NCBI GenBank assembly: GCA_902476265.1
Contig: CABSCP010000017.1
Span: 17,412-81,411, forward strand
DNA: 64,000 bases
Direction: 5' to 3'
Source: an uncultured Lachnospiraceae bacterium
Lineage (GTDB): Bacteria > Bacillota > Clostridia > Lachnospirales > Lachnospiraceae
The notes beneath the pieces were generated by a model that saw nothing but the letters and a program-made list of their open reading frames with translations, made no database searches and was not told the DNA's origin. Below are positions 27,687-37,260 of the stretch, one piece after another (position 1 is the stretch's first letter; the number at the start of each line of letters is the position of its first letter). The translations under genes were made by a program, and so were the position numbers.

Positions 27687-28154
27687 ATGAATATACTATT
27701 TTTTTTAACACCCAAAAGCGAAGTGGCATATGTTCAGGAGGACGACACGCTCAGGCAGGCTGTGGAGAAGATGGAACATCACGGCTATGCCGCGGTACCC
27801 CTTCTGTCGGTGGATGGGAAGTATATCGGGACCCTGACGGACGGCGATGTACTCTGGGGGCTTAAAAAGCTGGATTTTCCCAATCTGAAGGAGATGGAAG
27901 AAGTCTCTGTGATGGAAGTGAGAAGGGATCACGATAACAAACCGGTCCATGTCAATGTGGATATGGAAGGGCTTTTGGAAAAAGTGACGGTTCAGAATTT
28001 TGTGCCTGTGGTGGATGATGATAAAGTTTTCATCGGCATCGTGACCAGAAGGGATGTGATCCACTATCTGGCAAAACAGCACCAATTGGATACGAAAAAA
28101 GGAAAAACCGGACAGGAAAACAGAAAAGAAATGAAGAAGGCTGCTGCACGTTAG
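27687..28154 (+). CDS. CBS-domain-pair protein
   Basis: 155 residues from ATG 27687; a longer frame from 27579 would overlap the DJ-1 gene and begins with non-family sequence. Two CBS motifs: VAYVQEDDTLRQAVEKMEHHGYAAVPLLSVDGKYIGTLTDGDVL and a second ending VPVVDDDKVFIGIVTRRDVIHYL. CBS pairs bind adenine nucleotides and regulate a partner, which is not fused here. The ribosome site is weak, suggesting coupling to the DJ-1 gene. The Lys-rich tail runs into the terminator stem. Confidence 0.85.
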   Translation: MNILFFLTPKSEVAYVQEDDTLRQAVEKMEHHGYAAVPLLSVDGKYIGTLTDGDVLWGLKKLDFPNLKEMEEVSVMEVRRDHDNKPVHVNVDMEGLLEKVTVQNFVPVVDDDKVFIGIVTRRDVIHYLAKQHQLDTKKGKTGQENRKEMKKAAAR

Positions 28155-28172
28155 TGCAACAGCCTTCCTTTC
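28136..28172 (+). terminator. Terminator overlapping the end of the CBS gene
   Basis: GAAGGCTGCTGCAC pairs with GTGCAACAGCCTTC (one mismatch), then CTTTC. The CBS stop codon lies in the loop. Confidence 0.7.
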
Positions 28173-28199
28173 AGCAGAAATTTCTTTCAGAAATGCGGT

Positions 28200-28403
28200 T
28201 TATTTCATTTCCTCTTCCTGCTTTTTGATCATTCTGCGGACCATTTCGCCACCGATGGAACCAGCTTCTTTAGAAGTCAGGTCGCCGTTGTAGCCTTCTT
28301 TTAAGTTAACACCTAATTCAGAAGCAACTTCAGTTTTGAATCTGTCCATTGCTGCCTTTGCTTCAGGAACTTCTACTCTATTTGCTCTAGAAGAACTTGC
28401 CAT
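28200..28403 (-). CDS. Alpha/beta-type small acid-soluble spore protein
   Basis: 67 residues; ATG after GGAGGTG. Carries the germination-protease site region FKTEVASELGV and the conserved GYNGDLTSKEAGSIGGEMVRRMI block. These proteins coat and protect DNA in the dormant spore and feed germination, so the organism forms endospores or descends from spore formers. A forespore (sigma-G) promoter is expected; I could not find a convincing one in the A/T-rich leader. Confidence 0.95.
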   Translation of the reverse strand: MASSSRANRVEVPEAKAAMDRFKTEVASELGVNLKEGYNGDLTSKEAGSIGGEMVRRMIKKQEEEMK

Positions 28404-28460
28404 TGTAATTCACCTCCATAAACATACTGTTTTTTTTCTTTTTTGATGAACGGTCATATA

Positions 28461-28575
28461 CAGAGCGAAATCTGCCTACAGCCGCAAGATAAGCGTCTGA
28501 CGGATACGCTTACCTCTTTTCGCGGCTCTGCAGCTGCCCGTAAATGGTTTGCGTTCTTTGCCATCACTTATCTTG
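28461..28575 (-). other. Structured intergenic element with mutually exclusive helices
   Basis: Read on the minus strand, three segments compete. A (28575-28567, CAAGATAAG) pairs perfectly with part of C (28493-28485, CTTATCTTG). B (28514-28506, GGTAAGCGT) pairs with an overlapping part of C (28496-28488, ACGCTTATC) through a G-U wobble that would be an A-C mismatch on the plus strand, so the RNA is probably minus-sense. AGCCGC/GCGGCT (28480-28485, 28522-28527) adds another helix. It lies between the ECF gene stop and the spore-protein gene. I could not match it to a riboswitch class I know. Confidence 0.45.
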
Positions 28576-28648
28576 ACTTTAGTATGTACTTCACGAAAGG
28601 AATTATTATGGTATGTTCTGGAAATAAAGAATGGCTTTTTAATTCGGT

Positions 28649-29215
28649 TTAATTTTCATTCTTTAAATATTTTTTCAACGGCATCCAGATGAGATACGCG
28701 AGAACGCTGCCGATCAAACCGGTCACAAGCTGAGTGACGGAAAAGGTCACTTTTGCGGTAGCAAGCACACCCGGAAGCGCTTCCGGCTTGGGCAGGTGGG
28801 ACGCAATGTTGGATCCGAAAACCGGAAGCAGTACGCCTACAATGACCAGTCCCATAAAGAGCGCTTTGCAAAGACTGCCGCAGATGAGGCCGGCGGGCAG
28901 ACGCCAGGAAGTTTTCAGTTTCTTTTCAAAATAGTATGCGAACAAAACGAGAATTGCATTCCCTGCCATGACTGCAGGAAACATCAAAGGGATAGCGGCC
29001 ATGATAGGAGAGCCTGAAATGAAAAAAGCGGTAACCGGCGTGATCACGGACAAAAGGAGCGCCCAGGGAAGGCCTACGGCCAGGGTGGCGATGATCAGGC
29101 AGGCATTGATCACCGGACCGGTGATATAAACGCTCAGATTTTTGAAATATTGGCTTAAAAGGCAGATCGCCAGCAGCAGGGCGGCCTGTGCGAGCTTTTT
29201 TGTATTCGACTTCAT
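28649..29215 (-). CDS. ECF transporter S component (substrate-binding membrane subunit)
   Basis: 188 residues; ATG after GAGGAGG. Six predicted membrane helices, small size and N-terminal LAQAALLLAICLLSQYFKNLSVYITGPVINA, as in energy-coupling-factor S components for vitamins or vitamin precursors. The shared EcfAAT module is not in the window. No known riboswitch is seen upstream, so the vitamin cannot be named. Confidence 0.8.
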   Translation of the reverse strand: MKSNTKKLAQAALLLAICLLSQYFKNLSVYITGPVINACLIIATLAVGLPWALLLSVITPVTAFFISGSPIMAAIPLMFPAVMAGNAILVLFAYYFEKKLKTSWRLPAGLICGSLCKALFMGLVIVGVLLPVFGSNIASHLPKPEALPGVLATAKVTFSVTQLVTGLIGSVLAYLIWMPLKKYLKNEN

Positions 29216-29384
29216 GATAAAATCCTCCTCATTGTGAAAATTTAATTGTGTACCAAAATAAGTATAGTCTAATCCGGGGGGAATTACCAGCGTTTTTTCA
29301 GGCGGTGCGGAAGAAACACATCCGGCAGCGGCCGCGATTATCCTCGCAGCGGAGGAAAAAATGCTAGTATTTTCAGGATGTTTG

Positions 29385-29393
29385 TGTTATAAT
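29385..29393 (+). promoter_or_regulatory. Extended -10 promoter of tig
   Basis: TGTTATAAT at 29385-29393 is a perfect extended -10; no good -35 box at the usual distance. It predicts a leader of about 160 bases before the trigger factor gene. Confidence 0.55.
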
Positions 29394-29560
29394 CGTAAAA
29401 TGACTGTGGGTATGCCTTCTTATATTAAGGATCGTGCAGTGTAATCCGCTGATTCCGGGCAGCATATCCGCTTTTAAACAAAAGAAATGATAAAACATCG
29501 ATGGACTGCAAAGTGAGTGCGCAGCACCCAAAACAAAAGAAATACGAGGAGGACTAAAAA

Positions 29561-30847
29561 ATGAGTTTACAGGTTGAAAAACTCGAAAAGAACATGGCGA
29601 AACTGACAGTAGAAGTTTCCGCAGAAGAATTTTCCAAAGCAGTGGAAGCTGCTTATCAGAAAAATAAGGGAAAGATTTCCGTTCCCGGTTTCCGCAAGGG
29701 TAAAGTGCCCAAGAAGATGATCGAGCAGATGTACGGCAAGGAAGTATTTTATGAAGACGCTGCCAATGCAGTGATTCCGGATGCTTATGAGAAAGCGCTG
29801 GAAGAGTGCACAGAGACCATCGTTTCCGCTCCCAAGGTAAATGTGACACAGATCGAAGAAGGCAAGCCCTTCATTTTCACAGCAGAAGTTGCTTTGAAAC
29901 CGGAAGTTGTGCTGGGCGCATACAAGGGCGTTACAGTGGATAAAATCGATGTGACTGTTACCGACGAAGAAGTGGATGCTGACTTAAACCAGCAGAGAGA
30001 GAACAATGCAAGAACCGTAGCGGTGGAAGACAGAGCGGTTGCAGACGGCGATATCGCTGTGATCGACTTTGAAGGCTTTGTGGACGGCGTTGCATTTGAA
30101 GGCGGCAAAGGCGAGAATTACAGCCTGACCATCGGTTCTCATTCTTTCATCGACAATTTTGAAGAACAGCTGATCGGCAAAAACGCAGGCGAAGAATGCG
30201 AAGTAAACGTTACCTTCCCCGAAGGCTACCAGGCGGAAGAACTGGCAGGAAAGCCTGCAGTGTTCAAGGTTACCGTAAAGGAAATCAAAGAAAAACAGCT
30301 GCCTGAATTAAATGACGAATTTGCAGGCGAGGTTTCCGAATTTGAGACCCTGGCTGAATATAAGGAAGATATTAAGAAGAAACTGGTAGAGAAGAAGGAA
30401 GAGGATGCCAAGAATGCAAAAGAGGACGCTGTTATCGATGCGGTGATCGCGGATGCGCAGATGGAAATTCCGGATGCCATGGTGGAAACCCAGCAGAGAC
30501 AGATGGTGGACGATTTCGCACAGAGACTGCAGATGCAGGGCCTTTCCCTGGATCAGTACTTCCAGTTCACAGGCCTTAGCTATGACAAAATGTTAGAGCA
30601 GGTGAAGCCTCAGGCAGAACGCAAGATCAAATCCAGACTGGTATTAGAAGCGGTTGTGGCTGCCGAGAATATCGAAGCTTCCGAGGAAGACTACGAAGAA
30701 GAAATCAAGAGAATGGCTGAAATGTACCAGATGGAAGCCGACAAGGTGAAAGAAGTGATGGGCGAGCAGGGCAAAAAGCAGATCATGGAAGACCTGGCGG
30801 TGCGCAAAGCGGCAGAATTTGTTGTGAAAGAAGCAAAAGAGAAATAA
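29561..30847 (+). CDS. tig: Trigger factor, ribosome-associated chaperone and prolyl isomerase
   Basis: 428 residues, ATG after GAGGAGG. N-terminal ribosome-binding domain with the signature GFRKGKVP (about 43-50), central FKBP-like peptidyl-prolyl isomerase domain (DGDIAVIDFEGFVDGVAFEGGKGENYSL) and C-terminal helical chaperone arms. Captures nascent chains at the ribosome exit. Followed by clpP and clpX, the common Firmicutes order. Confidence 0.97.
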   Translation: MSLQVEKLEKNMAKLTVEVSAEEFSKAVEAAYQKNKGKISVPGFRKGKVPKKMIEQMYGKEVFYEDAANAVIPDAYEKALEECTETIVSAPKVNVTQIEEGKPFIFTAEVALKPEVVLGAYKGVTVDKIDVTVTDEEVDADLNQQRENNARTVAVEDRAVADGDIAVIDFEGFVDGVAFEGGKGENYSLTIGSHSFIDNFEEQLIGKNAGEECEVNVTFPEGYQAEELAGKPAVFKVTVKEIKEKQLPELNDEFAGEVSEFETLAEYKEDIKKKLVEKKEEDAKNAKEDAVIDAVIADAQMEIPDAMVETQQRQMVDDFAQRLQMQGLSLDQYFQFTGLSYDKMLEQVKPQAERKIKSRLVLEAVVAAENIEASEEDYEEEIKRMAEMYQMEADKVKEVMGEQGKKQIMEDLAVRKAAEFVVKEAKEK

Positions 30848-30940
30848 AAGTTTTCTTAAATCGGAGCGGGTTTTGTTGCAAAAGAGAATTGCGTGAGCTA
30901 AGATTACTATAAAATTCTGCCGCAGAAAGCGGCGGTACAG

Positions 30941-30994
30941 GGCAGGCCGGAAAAGTGCGCAAAAAGCGCCTTTTTCGGCTGGCTGCCTGTCAGT
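30941..30994 (+). other. Long stem-loop in the clpP leader
   Basis: GGCAGGCCGGAAAAG (from 30941) can pair imperfectly with CTTTTTCGGCTGGCTGCC, with inner GCGC/GCGC pairing. It lies just upstream of the clpP ribosome site. It could partly terminate tig transcripts or stabilise clpP mRNA. Confidence 0.4.
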
Positions 30995-31032
30995 TAAGGC
31001 CGCCCGGCCCAATGAAAGGAGAGTGCTCATAA

Positions 31033-31629
31033 ATGAGTTTAGTACCTTATGTAATAGAACAGACAAGCCGCGGAGAACGTTCCTATGATATCTTTTCCAG
31101 ACTGTTAAAGGAGAGGATCATCTTTTTGGGCGAAGAAGTCAATGATGCAACGGCAAGCCTTGTTGTTGCGCAGCTGTTATTCCTGGAATCAGAGGATCCT
31201 GACAAGGACATCCATCTGTATATCAACAGCCCCGGCGGATCCATTTCAGCCGGTATGGCAATTTATGATACCATGAAATATATTAAATGTGATGTATCCA
31301 CGATCTGCATCGGCATGGCCGCGAGCATGGGAGCTTTCCTGCTGGCAGGCGGCACGAAGGGCAAGCGGATGGCGCTTCCCAACGCCGAGATCATGATTCA
31401 TCAGCCTCTTGGCGGCGCCCAGGGGCAGGCGACAGACATCGAAATCAATGCGAAGCATATTTTGAAAATAAAAGAGAGAATGAACCGCATCATGGCGGAG
31501 AATACTGGTAAAGAGTATGAAGTGATTGCGGCCGATACCGAAAGGGACAACTGGAAAACAGCCCAGGAAGCCAAAGAATACGGCCTGATTGATATGGTGA
31601 TCACTTCCCATGACGAGTATTTGAAATAA
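31033..31629 (+). CDS. clpP: ATP-dependent Clp protease proteolytic subunit
   Basis: 198 residues, ATG after AAAGGAG. Catalytic triad Ser98 (GMAASMG), His123 (MIHQP) and Asp172 (ERDNW). Forms the 14-subunit chamber that degrades proteins fed by ClpX, encoded 54 bases downstream. Confidence 0.98.
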   Translation: MSLVPYVIEQTSRGERSYDIFSRLLKERIIFLGEEVNDATASLVVAQLLFLESEDPDKDIHLYINSPGGSISAGMAIYDTMKYIKCDVSTICIGMAASMGAFLLAGGTKGKRMALPNAEIMIHQPLGGAQGQATDIEINAKHILKIKERMNRIMAENTGKEYEVIAADTERDNWKTAQEAKEYGLIDMVITSHDEYLK

Positions 31630-31683
31630 AACCGCAGTATGCGTATTTATCATAGTCATGAGCATATCAGATAGGAGAAAAAA

Positions 31684-32958
31684 ATGGCAGGCAGAAATTC
31701 TGATGACCAGGTGAGGTGTTCGTTTTGTCATAAAACACAGGATCAGGTGCGCAAACTGATTGCGGGGCCTGACGGAGTATATATCTGTGACGAGTGTGTG
31801 GATATCTGTGCCGAGATCATCGAAGAGGAATATGAGGATGAGCCGGAAACGGATCCTTTACAGATCAATCTTTTGAAACCGGCGCAGATCAAGGAGTTCC
31901 TCGATGATTATGTGATTGGTCAGGAAGAGGCGAAAAAGGTGTTGTCGGTTGCCGTTTACAACCACTATAAGAGGGTGACGGCCAAGGATGACGGTGATGA
32001 TGTGGAACTTCAGAAGTCCAATATCATCATGCTGGGGCCTACCGGCAGCGGGAAAACTTATCTCGCCCAGACACTTGCCAAGATCATTAACGTGCCCTTT
32101 GCGATTGCGGATGCGACAACCCTGACCGAAGCCGGATATGTGGGTGAGGATGTGGAGAATATCCTCTTAAAACTGATCCAGGCGGCGGAATACGATGTGG
32201 AACGCGCCCAGCTGGGCATTGTCTATGTGGACGAAATCGATAAAATTACAAAAAAGAGCGAGAATGTATCCATCACCCGGGATGTTTCCGGGGAAGGCGT
32301 ACAGCAGGCGCTTTTAAAGATTATGGAAGGTACTGTTGCAAGTGTACCGCCACAGGGCGGCCGGAAGCATCCGCAGCAGGAGCTGATCCAGATTGATACC
32401 ACCAATATTCTGTTCATCTGCGGCGGTGCTTTTGACGGTATCGAGCGGATCGTGGAAACACGTCTGGACAGAAAGAGCATCGGCTTCAATGCGGAGGTCA
32501 CCTCCAATACGGAGAGAGAAGCCGGCGTGCTTTATGCGGAGGTCACCCCTCAGGATCTCGTAAAATACGGATTGATTCCCGAATTTGTGGGTCGTGTGCC
32601 CATCAACGTATCCCTTCAGGGACTGGACCGGGAAGCGCTGATCCGTATCCTTACGGAGCCTAAGAGCGCGCTGATTAAGCAATATCAGAAGCTGTTCGGG
32701 TACGATCATGTGAAGCTGACTTTTGAAAAGGAAGCGATTGAAGCGATAGCGGACCGGGCGCTGGAAAGAAAGACCGGAGCGAGAGGGCTTCGTTCCATCA
32801 TGGAAAAAGCGATGATGGATATCATGTTCCAGATCCCTTCGGACCCTACCATTACCCAGTGTATCATCACGAAGGAAGCTGTGGAAGGTACGAGTGAACC
32901 GATGGTGGTACGGCGTGAAAAACAGGGACTTTTGGACGGCTTTAAAGAGGCAAAATGA
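31684..32958 (+). CDS. clpX: Clp protease ATP-binding subunit ClpX
   Basis: 424 residues. N-terminal zinc-binding domain with Cys12, Cys15, Cys35 and Cys38, then the AAA+ module: Walker A GPTGSGKT, Walker B IVYVDEIDKI, sensor regions and the IGF loop (SIGFNAEV) that docks on ClpP. Unfolds substrates for ClpP. Confidence 0.98.
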   Translation: MAGRNSDDQVRCSFCHKTQDQVRKLIAGPDGVYICDECVDICAEIIEEEYEDEPETDPLQINLLKPAQIKEFLDDYVIGQEEAKKVLSVAVYNHYKRVTAKDDGDDVELQKSNIIMLGPTGSGKTYLAQTLAKIINVPFAIADATTLTEAGYVGEDVENILLKLIQAAEYDVERAQLGIVYVDEIDKITKKSENVSITRDVSGEGVQQALLKIMEGTVASVPPQGGRKHPQQELIQIDTTNILFICGGAFDGIERIVETRLDRKSIGFNAEVTSNTEREAGVLYAEVTPQDLVKYGLIPEFVGRVPINVSLQGLDREALIRILTEPKSALIKQYQKLFGYDHVKLTFEKEAIEAIADRALERKTGARGLRSIMEKAMMDIMFQIPSDPTITQCIITKEAVEGTSEPMVVRREKQGLLDGFKEAK

Positions 32959-33008
32959 TTTTTGGCAATAGAAGATGCAAAAAAAGAGGTTTCTATTGTA
33001 GACAGGTT

Positions 33009-33036
33009 ACGCCGCCCCCGACAGGGCGGCGTTTTG
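33009..33036 (+). terminator. Rho-independent terminator after clpX
   Basis: ACGCCGCCC (33009-33017) pairs with GGGCGGCGT (33024-33032), then TTTG. It separates clpPX from lon. Confidence 0.85.
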
Positions 33037-33111
33037 TAATAAAATAAAAATACGAAAAGTGATGAATCTTAAAAAAGAGAAATAAAGCACTTTATGATGG
33101 GGTAAGTATTT

Positions 33112-35439
33112 ATGGATAATTTGGAAAGAATGCCGGCAGTGGCGCTGCGAGGAATGGTGATCCTGCCGGATACAATGATACATTTTGATTTGAGCAGGGA
33201 AAAATCCATTCAGGCGGTGGAGCGGGCGATGTGTGATGACCAGCGTATTTTTCTGGTGACACAGAAACTGCCTGAAGTCGAAAACCCCAGGAGGGAGGAT
33301 CTGTATGAAATCGGCTGTGTCGCCAGAGTGAAGCAGGTCACAAAGTTGCCGGATAATCTGGTCAGGGTGCTGGTGGAGGGAACTTGCCGTGCCAGATTAT
33401 GTAACATGGATGAAGAGGAACAGACTTTTCTGCTGGCAGAAATTGAGATGCTGCCGGACATCGGCAGGATTGAAAACCTGAACGAAGAAGAGGCAATGAG
33501 CCGCAGTATCAAAGAAATGTTTTTGGAATACTGCAATGCTTATCCCAGAACGGGGAGGACCCTGCTGCGCCATATGGATGAAATACGCAGTTTAGGACAT
33601 CTGCTGGACCAGATCGTGGAAAATATCCCGCTGGATTATACCCAGAAGCAGAAGGTGCTTGGAACCGTGGAGCTGGGAGAACGGTATGAAGTGCTGGGAG
33701 GTATTCTGCAAAAGGAGATAGAAGTAGCGAAAATTCGTGCCGATTTGAGCGTAAAAGTCAAAGAACGGGTGGATAAAAATCAAAAGGATTATATTTTGAG
33801 GGAGCAGCTGCGGTATATCCAGGAGGAACTGGGAGAAGGCGATATTTCCGATGCCGCCCTTTTTGAAAGCCAGCTGATGCAGCTGCGGGCGTCCAAAGAA
33901 GTGAAGGAGAAAATTTCCAAGGAAATTTCCAGATTTAAGCGCCTGGGAAACAACAGCGCGGAATCCAGCGTGCAGAGGGGCTATATCGAAACCCTGCTGG
34001 AACTGCCGTGGGATAAAGCGTCCCGGGACAATCTGGATATCATCCGGGCGGAGAAGATTCTGGAGAGGGATCATTACGGGCTGGAGCAAGTGAAAGAGCG
34101 GATGCTGGAATTTCTGGCGGTGCGCGCTCTGACCAAACGGGGGGAAAGCCCCATCATCTGCCTGGTGGGACCTCCGGGAACCGGTAAGACCTCCATTGCC
34201 AGGAGCGTTGCGGAAGCCCTCAATAAGAAATATGTGAGGATTTCTCTGGGCGGCGTCCGGGATGAGGCGGAGATTCGGGGACACAGAAGGACCTATGTGG
34301 GAGCCATGCCCGGCCGTATCGTGGCGGGATTAAAACAGGCGGGCGTGAAAAATCCGCTCATGCTTTTGGATGAAGTGGATAAGGTATCCAGCGATTATAA
34401 AGGGGATACCTCTTCCGCATTGCTGGAGGTTTTAGACAGCGAGCAGAATAATCGTTTCCGGGATCATTATGTGGAAATCCCCATCGACCTTTCCGAAGTG
34501 CTTTTCATCGCCACCGCGAACAATATGGAAACGATTCCCAGGCCGCTTTTGGACCGTATGGAAATCATCGAAGTCAGCAGCTATACCGCAAATGAAAAGT
34601 TCCACATCGCCAAAGAACATCTGTTGGAAAAACAGCTGAAAGTAAACGGAATGGACGGCGGAAAACTGACCGTCAGCGACGGCGCGATCAAGGATATCAT
34701 CGCTTCCTATACAAGAGAAGCGGGAGTCCGGGAGCTGGAGCGCAAAATCGGAGAAATCTGCCGCAAGGCTGCCAGAGAGCTTCTTCGGGAGAAAAAAGAA
34801 TGTGTGAAGGTGAACAGCCGGAATCTGGAAAAATATCTGGGCAAGCGCAAGTTCTCTTCCATAAAGGCGAACAAAACCGATGAAATAGGGATTGTCCGCG
34901 GACTGGCATGGACCAGCGTCGGCGGAGATACCCTGCAGATAGAAGTGAATATGATGCCCGGAAAAGGGGAAGTGAAGCTGACCGGACAGCTGGGGGATGT
35001 GATGAAGGAATCCGCCATGACCGGGATCAGCTATATCCGTTCCGTGAGCGCAGCTTATGGGATTTCGGAGGATACCTTCCAGAAGAACGATTTTCACATT
35101 CATGTGCCGGAGGGTGCGGTCCCCAAAGACGGCCCTTCCGCGGGCATTACCATGGCAACGGCGTTGTTATCGGCGCTCACCGGCATACCTGTCCGGGCGG
35201 ACGTTGCAATGACCGGGGAAATTACCCTTCGCGGCAGAGTGCTCCCCATCGGCGGCCTGAAAGAAAAGACACTGGCGGCAAAGACGGCCGGGATCAAGAC
35301 AGTGCTCGTCCCTGCCAAAAACAAACCGGATGTGGAAGAGATCCCCTCGGAGATCAAATCCGGGCTGGAAATTATTTTGGTAGAAACCATGGATGATGTG
35401 GTGAAACAGGCCTTTGTAAAGACAGAAACGGCCCAATAA
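33112..35439 (+). CDS. lon: ATP-dependent protease La
   Basis: 775 residues. N-terminal LON substrate domain (VALRGMVILPDTMIHFDLSR), AAA+ module with Walker A GPPGTGKTS and Walker B LLDEVDK, and C-terminal serine protease domain with catalytic dyad Ser676 (DGPSAGI) and Lys717 (GGLKEKTLAA). Degrades misfolded and short-lived regulatory proteins. engB follows after 17 bases, as in Bacillus. Confidence 0.97.
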   Translation: MDNLERMPAVALRGMVILPDTMIHFDLSREKSIQAVERAMCDDQRIFLVTQKLPEVENPRREDLYEIGCVARVKQVTKLPDNLVRVLVEGTCRARLCNMDEEEQTFLLAEIEMLPDIGRIENLNEEEAMSRSIKEMFLEYCNAYPRTGRTLLRHMDEIRSLGHLLDQIVENIPLDYTQKQKVLGTVELGERYEVLGGILQKEIEVAKIRADLSVKVKERVDKNQKDYILREQLRYIQEELGEGDISDAALFESQLMQLRASKEVKEKISKEISRFKRLGNNSAESSVQRGYIETLLELPWDKASRDNLDIIRAEKILERDHYGLEQVKERMLEFLAVRALTKRGESPIICLVGPPGTGKTSIARSVAEALNKKYVRISLGGVRDEAEIRGHRRTYVGAMPGRIVAGLKQAGVKNPLMLLDEVDKVSSDYKGDTSSALLEVLDSEQNNRFRDHYVEIPIDLSEVLFIATANNMETIPRPLLDRMEIIEVSSYTANEKFHIAKEHLLEKQLKVNGMDGGKLTVSDGAIKDIIASYTREAGVRELERKIGEICRKAARELLREKKECVKVNSRNLEKYLGKRKFSSIKANKTDEIGIVRGLAWTSVGGDTLQIEVNMMPGKGEVKLTGQLGDVMKESAMTGISYIRSVSAAYGISEDTFQKNDFHIHVPEGAVPKDGPSAGITMATALLSALTGIPVRADVAMTGEITLRGRVLPIGGLKEKTLAAKTAGIKTVLVPAKNKPDVEEIPSEIKSGLEIILVETMDDVVKQAFVKTETAQ

Positions 35440-35456
35440 AGAAAGGAAATTCCTAA

Positions 35457-36101
35457 ATGGTCATAAAATCAGTGAACCTGGAAACGGTCTGCGGCATCAC
35501 CAGCAAGCTGCCGGAGAACGTGCTGCCGGAAATCGCCTTTGCGGGGAAGAGTAATGTGGGGAAATCCTCCCTGATCAATGCGATCATGAACCGCAAGAGC
35601 CTGGCCCGCACGTCCTCACAGCCGGGAAAAACGCAGACAATCAATTTTTATAATATCAACGAAACTTTTTATCTGGTGGATCTGCCCGGTTACGGTTATG
35701 CCAGGGCAAATCAGCAGGTGAAGGCCCAGTGGGGGAAGATGATTGAGCGCTACCTTCACGGCTCCAAGCAGCTGAAGGCGGTTTTTCTGCTCATTGATAT
35801 CCGGCATGACCCTTCTGCAAACGACAGGGAAATGTATCAGTGGATGCTGCATTACGGTTATCATCCCATCATCATCGCCACCAAACTGGATAAAATTAAC
35901 CGCAGTCAGACCGCAAAGCAGATAAAGGCCATAAAGGACGGACTGCAGGCGGAAAAAGGAACAATTGTTATCCCGTTTTCCGCCCTTTCCAAACAGGGGC
36001 GGGAAGAGATCTATGACCTGCTGGACACTCTCTTTTTGCAAGAAGAGGAAACGGCGGAAGAGGCCTTTGGCCGGGGACAGGAAGATGAGGGAACCGTATA
36101 A
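35457..36101 (+). CDS. engB: Ribosome-biogenesis GTP-binding protein EngB/YsxC
   Basis: 214 residues. GTPase motifs in order: GKSNVGKSS (G1), PGKTQT (G2), DLPGYG (G3), TKLDK (G4), SALSKQG (G5). Needed for 50S subunit assembly. The C-terminal tail is acidic. The last 17 bases overlap the next gene. Confidence 0.96.
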   Translation: MVIKSVNLETVCGITSKLPENVLPEIAFAGKSNVGKSSLINAIMNRKSLARTSSQPGKTQTINFYNINETFYLVDLPGYGYARANQQVKAQWGKMIERYLHGSKQLKAVFLLIDIRHDPSANDREMYQWMLHYGYHPIIIATKLDKINRSQTAKQIKAIKDGLQAEKGTIVIPFSALSKQGREEIYDLLDTLFLQEEETAEEAFGRGQEDEGTV

Positions 36102-37260
36102 AAAATATCTGAAGGTCTTTATGAATCTGGCCACGGCGCTGGCAATCCTGTTGATTGTCGTATTTGTGGTACCCCGGATCATCGGGTTTTTTATGCCTTT
36201 TGTGGTGGGCTGGATCATCGCCCTGATTGCCAATCCGCTGGTGCGTTTTCTGGATGAAAAAATTAAAATCAGGAGAAAAGCGGGGTCTGCCATTGTGATC
36301 ATCGCGGTCATTGCCCTGATCATCGCGGGAGGCTATTGGATCGGGGCTATTCTGGTGCGCCAGACGGCAGGGTTTGTGAGCGGTCTGCCGGAACTTTGGC
36401 AGGCTGTGGAGGCGGATGTTTCCAATGCAGGACGGACACTGGAGAACTTTACCCAATACTTCTCCCCCGAACTGCAGAAACAAATTGAAAATATCCTGAA
36501 TGCCCTGACCGGATTTATCAGCAGCATCGCCAATAATCTGGGCAGCCCTACCGTCACGGCGGTGGGAAATTTCGCCAAGAACCTGCCTTCCATTTTTGTG
36601 GGAGTGATCATGTGCCTGCTTTCCGCCTATTTTTTCGTGGCGCAGCGGGAAGAAGTGATCCGGGTTTTTCATAAATATATGCCGGAAAGCTTTCAGGAGA
36701 AATGGTCGCTGATGTATCACAGCCTCACAAATGCGGTGGGCGGTTACTTTAAAGCGCAGTTAAAAATTGAAATATGGATGTACTTTTTATTGCTCATCGG
36801 TTTTTTCATCCTGAAAATTCCTTATGCGCTGATCATCGCACTGGGAATAGCCATTCTGGATTTCCTGCCGGTGTTTGGCACGGGCACAGTGCTGATTCCC
36901 TGGGCGGTGATCAAGATACTGGGCGGAAATTACAAGATGGCGGTGGGACTTTTGATCATCTGGTGTGTGGGACAGCTGGCCCGTCAGCTGATCCAGCCTA
37001 AAATTGTGGGAGATACCGTGGGCGTGCCCGCGATCCCTACCCTGTTTTTGATTTTTATCGGGTATAAGGTGGGCAGCGTTGCCGGAATGATTCTGGCCGT
37101 CCCCATCGGGATCATTCTCGCCAACATGTATCAGGCCGGTTTTTTTTCCACGACAGAGGACAGCATAAAAATTCTGATCCATGGTTTCAACAATTTCAGA
37201 AAGCTGACGGATGAGGATAAAAAAGAGATCAAAAAAGAAAGAGAGGGTATGGGAAAATGA
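36085..37260 (+). CDS. AI-2E family transporter / YtvI-like integral membrane protein
   Basis: 391 residues from ATG 36085, overlapping engB by 17 bases; the longer upstream frame lies inside engB. About seven or eight membrane segments, with the long amphipathic middle segment and C-terminal helices typical of PF01594 (GDTVGVPAIPTLFLIFIGYKVGSVAGMILAVP). Family members include sodium/proton antiporters, the TqsA AI-2 exporter and the sporulation protein YtvI. The transported solute is not predictable. Confidence 0.85.
   Translation: MREPYKKYLKVFMNLATALAILLIVVFVVPRIIGFFMPFVVGWIIALIANPLVRFLDEKIKIRRKAGSAIVIIAVIALIIAGGYWIGAILVRQTAGFVSGLPELWQAVEADVSNAGRTLENFTQYFSPELQKQIENILNALTGFISSIANNLGSPTVTAVGNFAKNLPSIFVGVIMCLLSAYFFVAQREEVIRVFHKYMPESFQEKWSLMYHSLTNAVGGYFKAQLKIEIWMYFLLLIGFFILKIPYALIIALGIAILDFLPVFGTGTVLIPWAVIKILGGNYKMAVGLLIIWCVGQLARQLIQPKIVGDTVGVPAIPTLFLIFIGYKVGSVAGMILAVPIGIILANMYQAGFFSTTEDSIKILIHGFNNFRKLTDEDKKEIKKEREGMGK

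Noticed and set aside
28461..28575. Known c-di-GMP-I riboswitch
   Set aside because: Stretches such as GGCAAAG and ACGCAAAC look similar, but order and spacing do not fit the consensus, so it is left unassigned.
35968..36720. 250-codon frame opposite engB and the AI-2E-type gene
   Set aside because: His/Asp/Gln-rich composition typical of an antisense shadow of membrane-protein codons.
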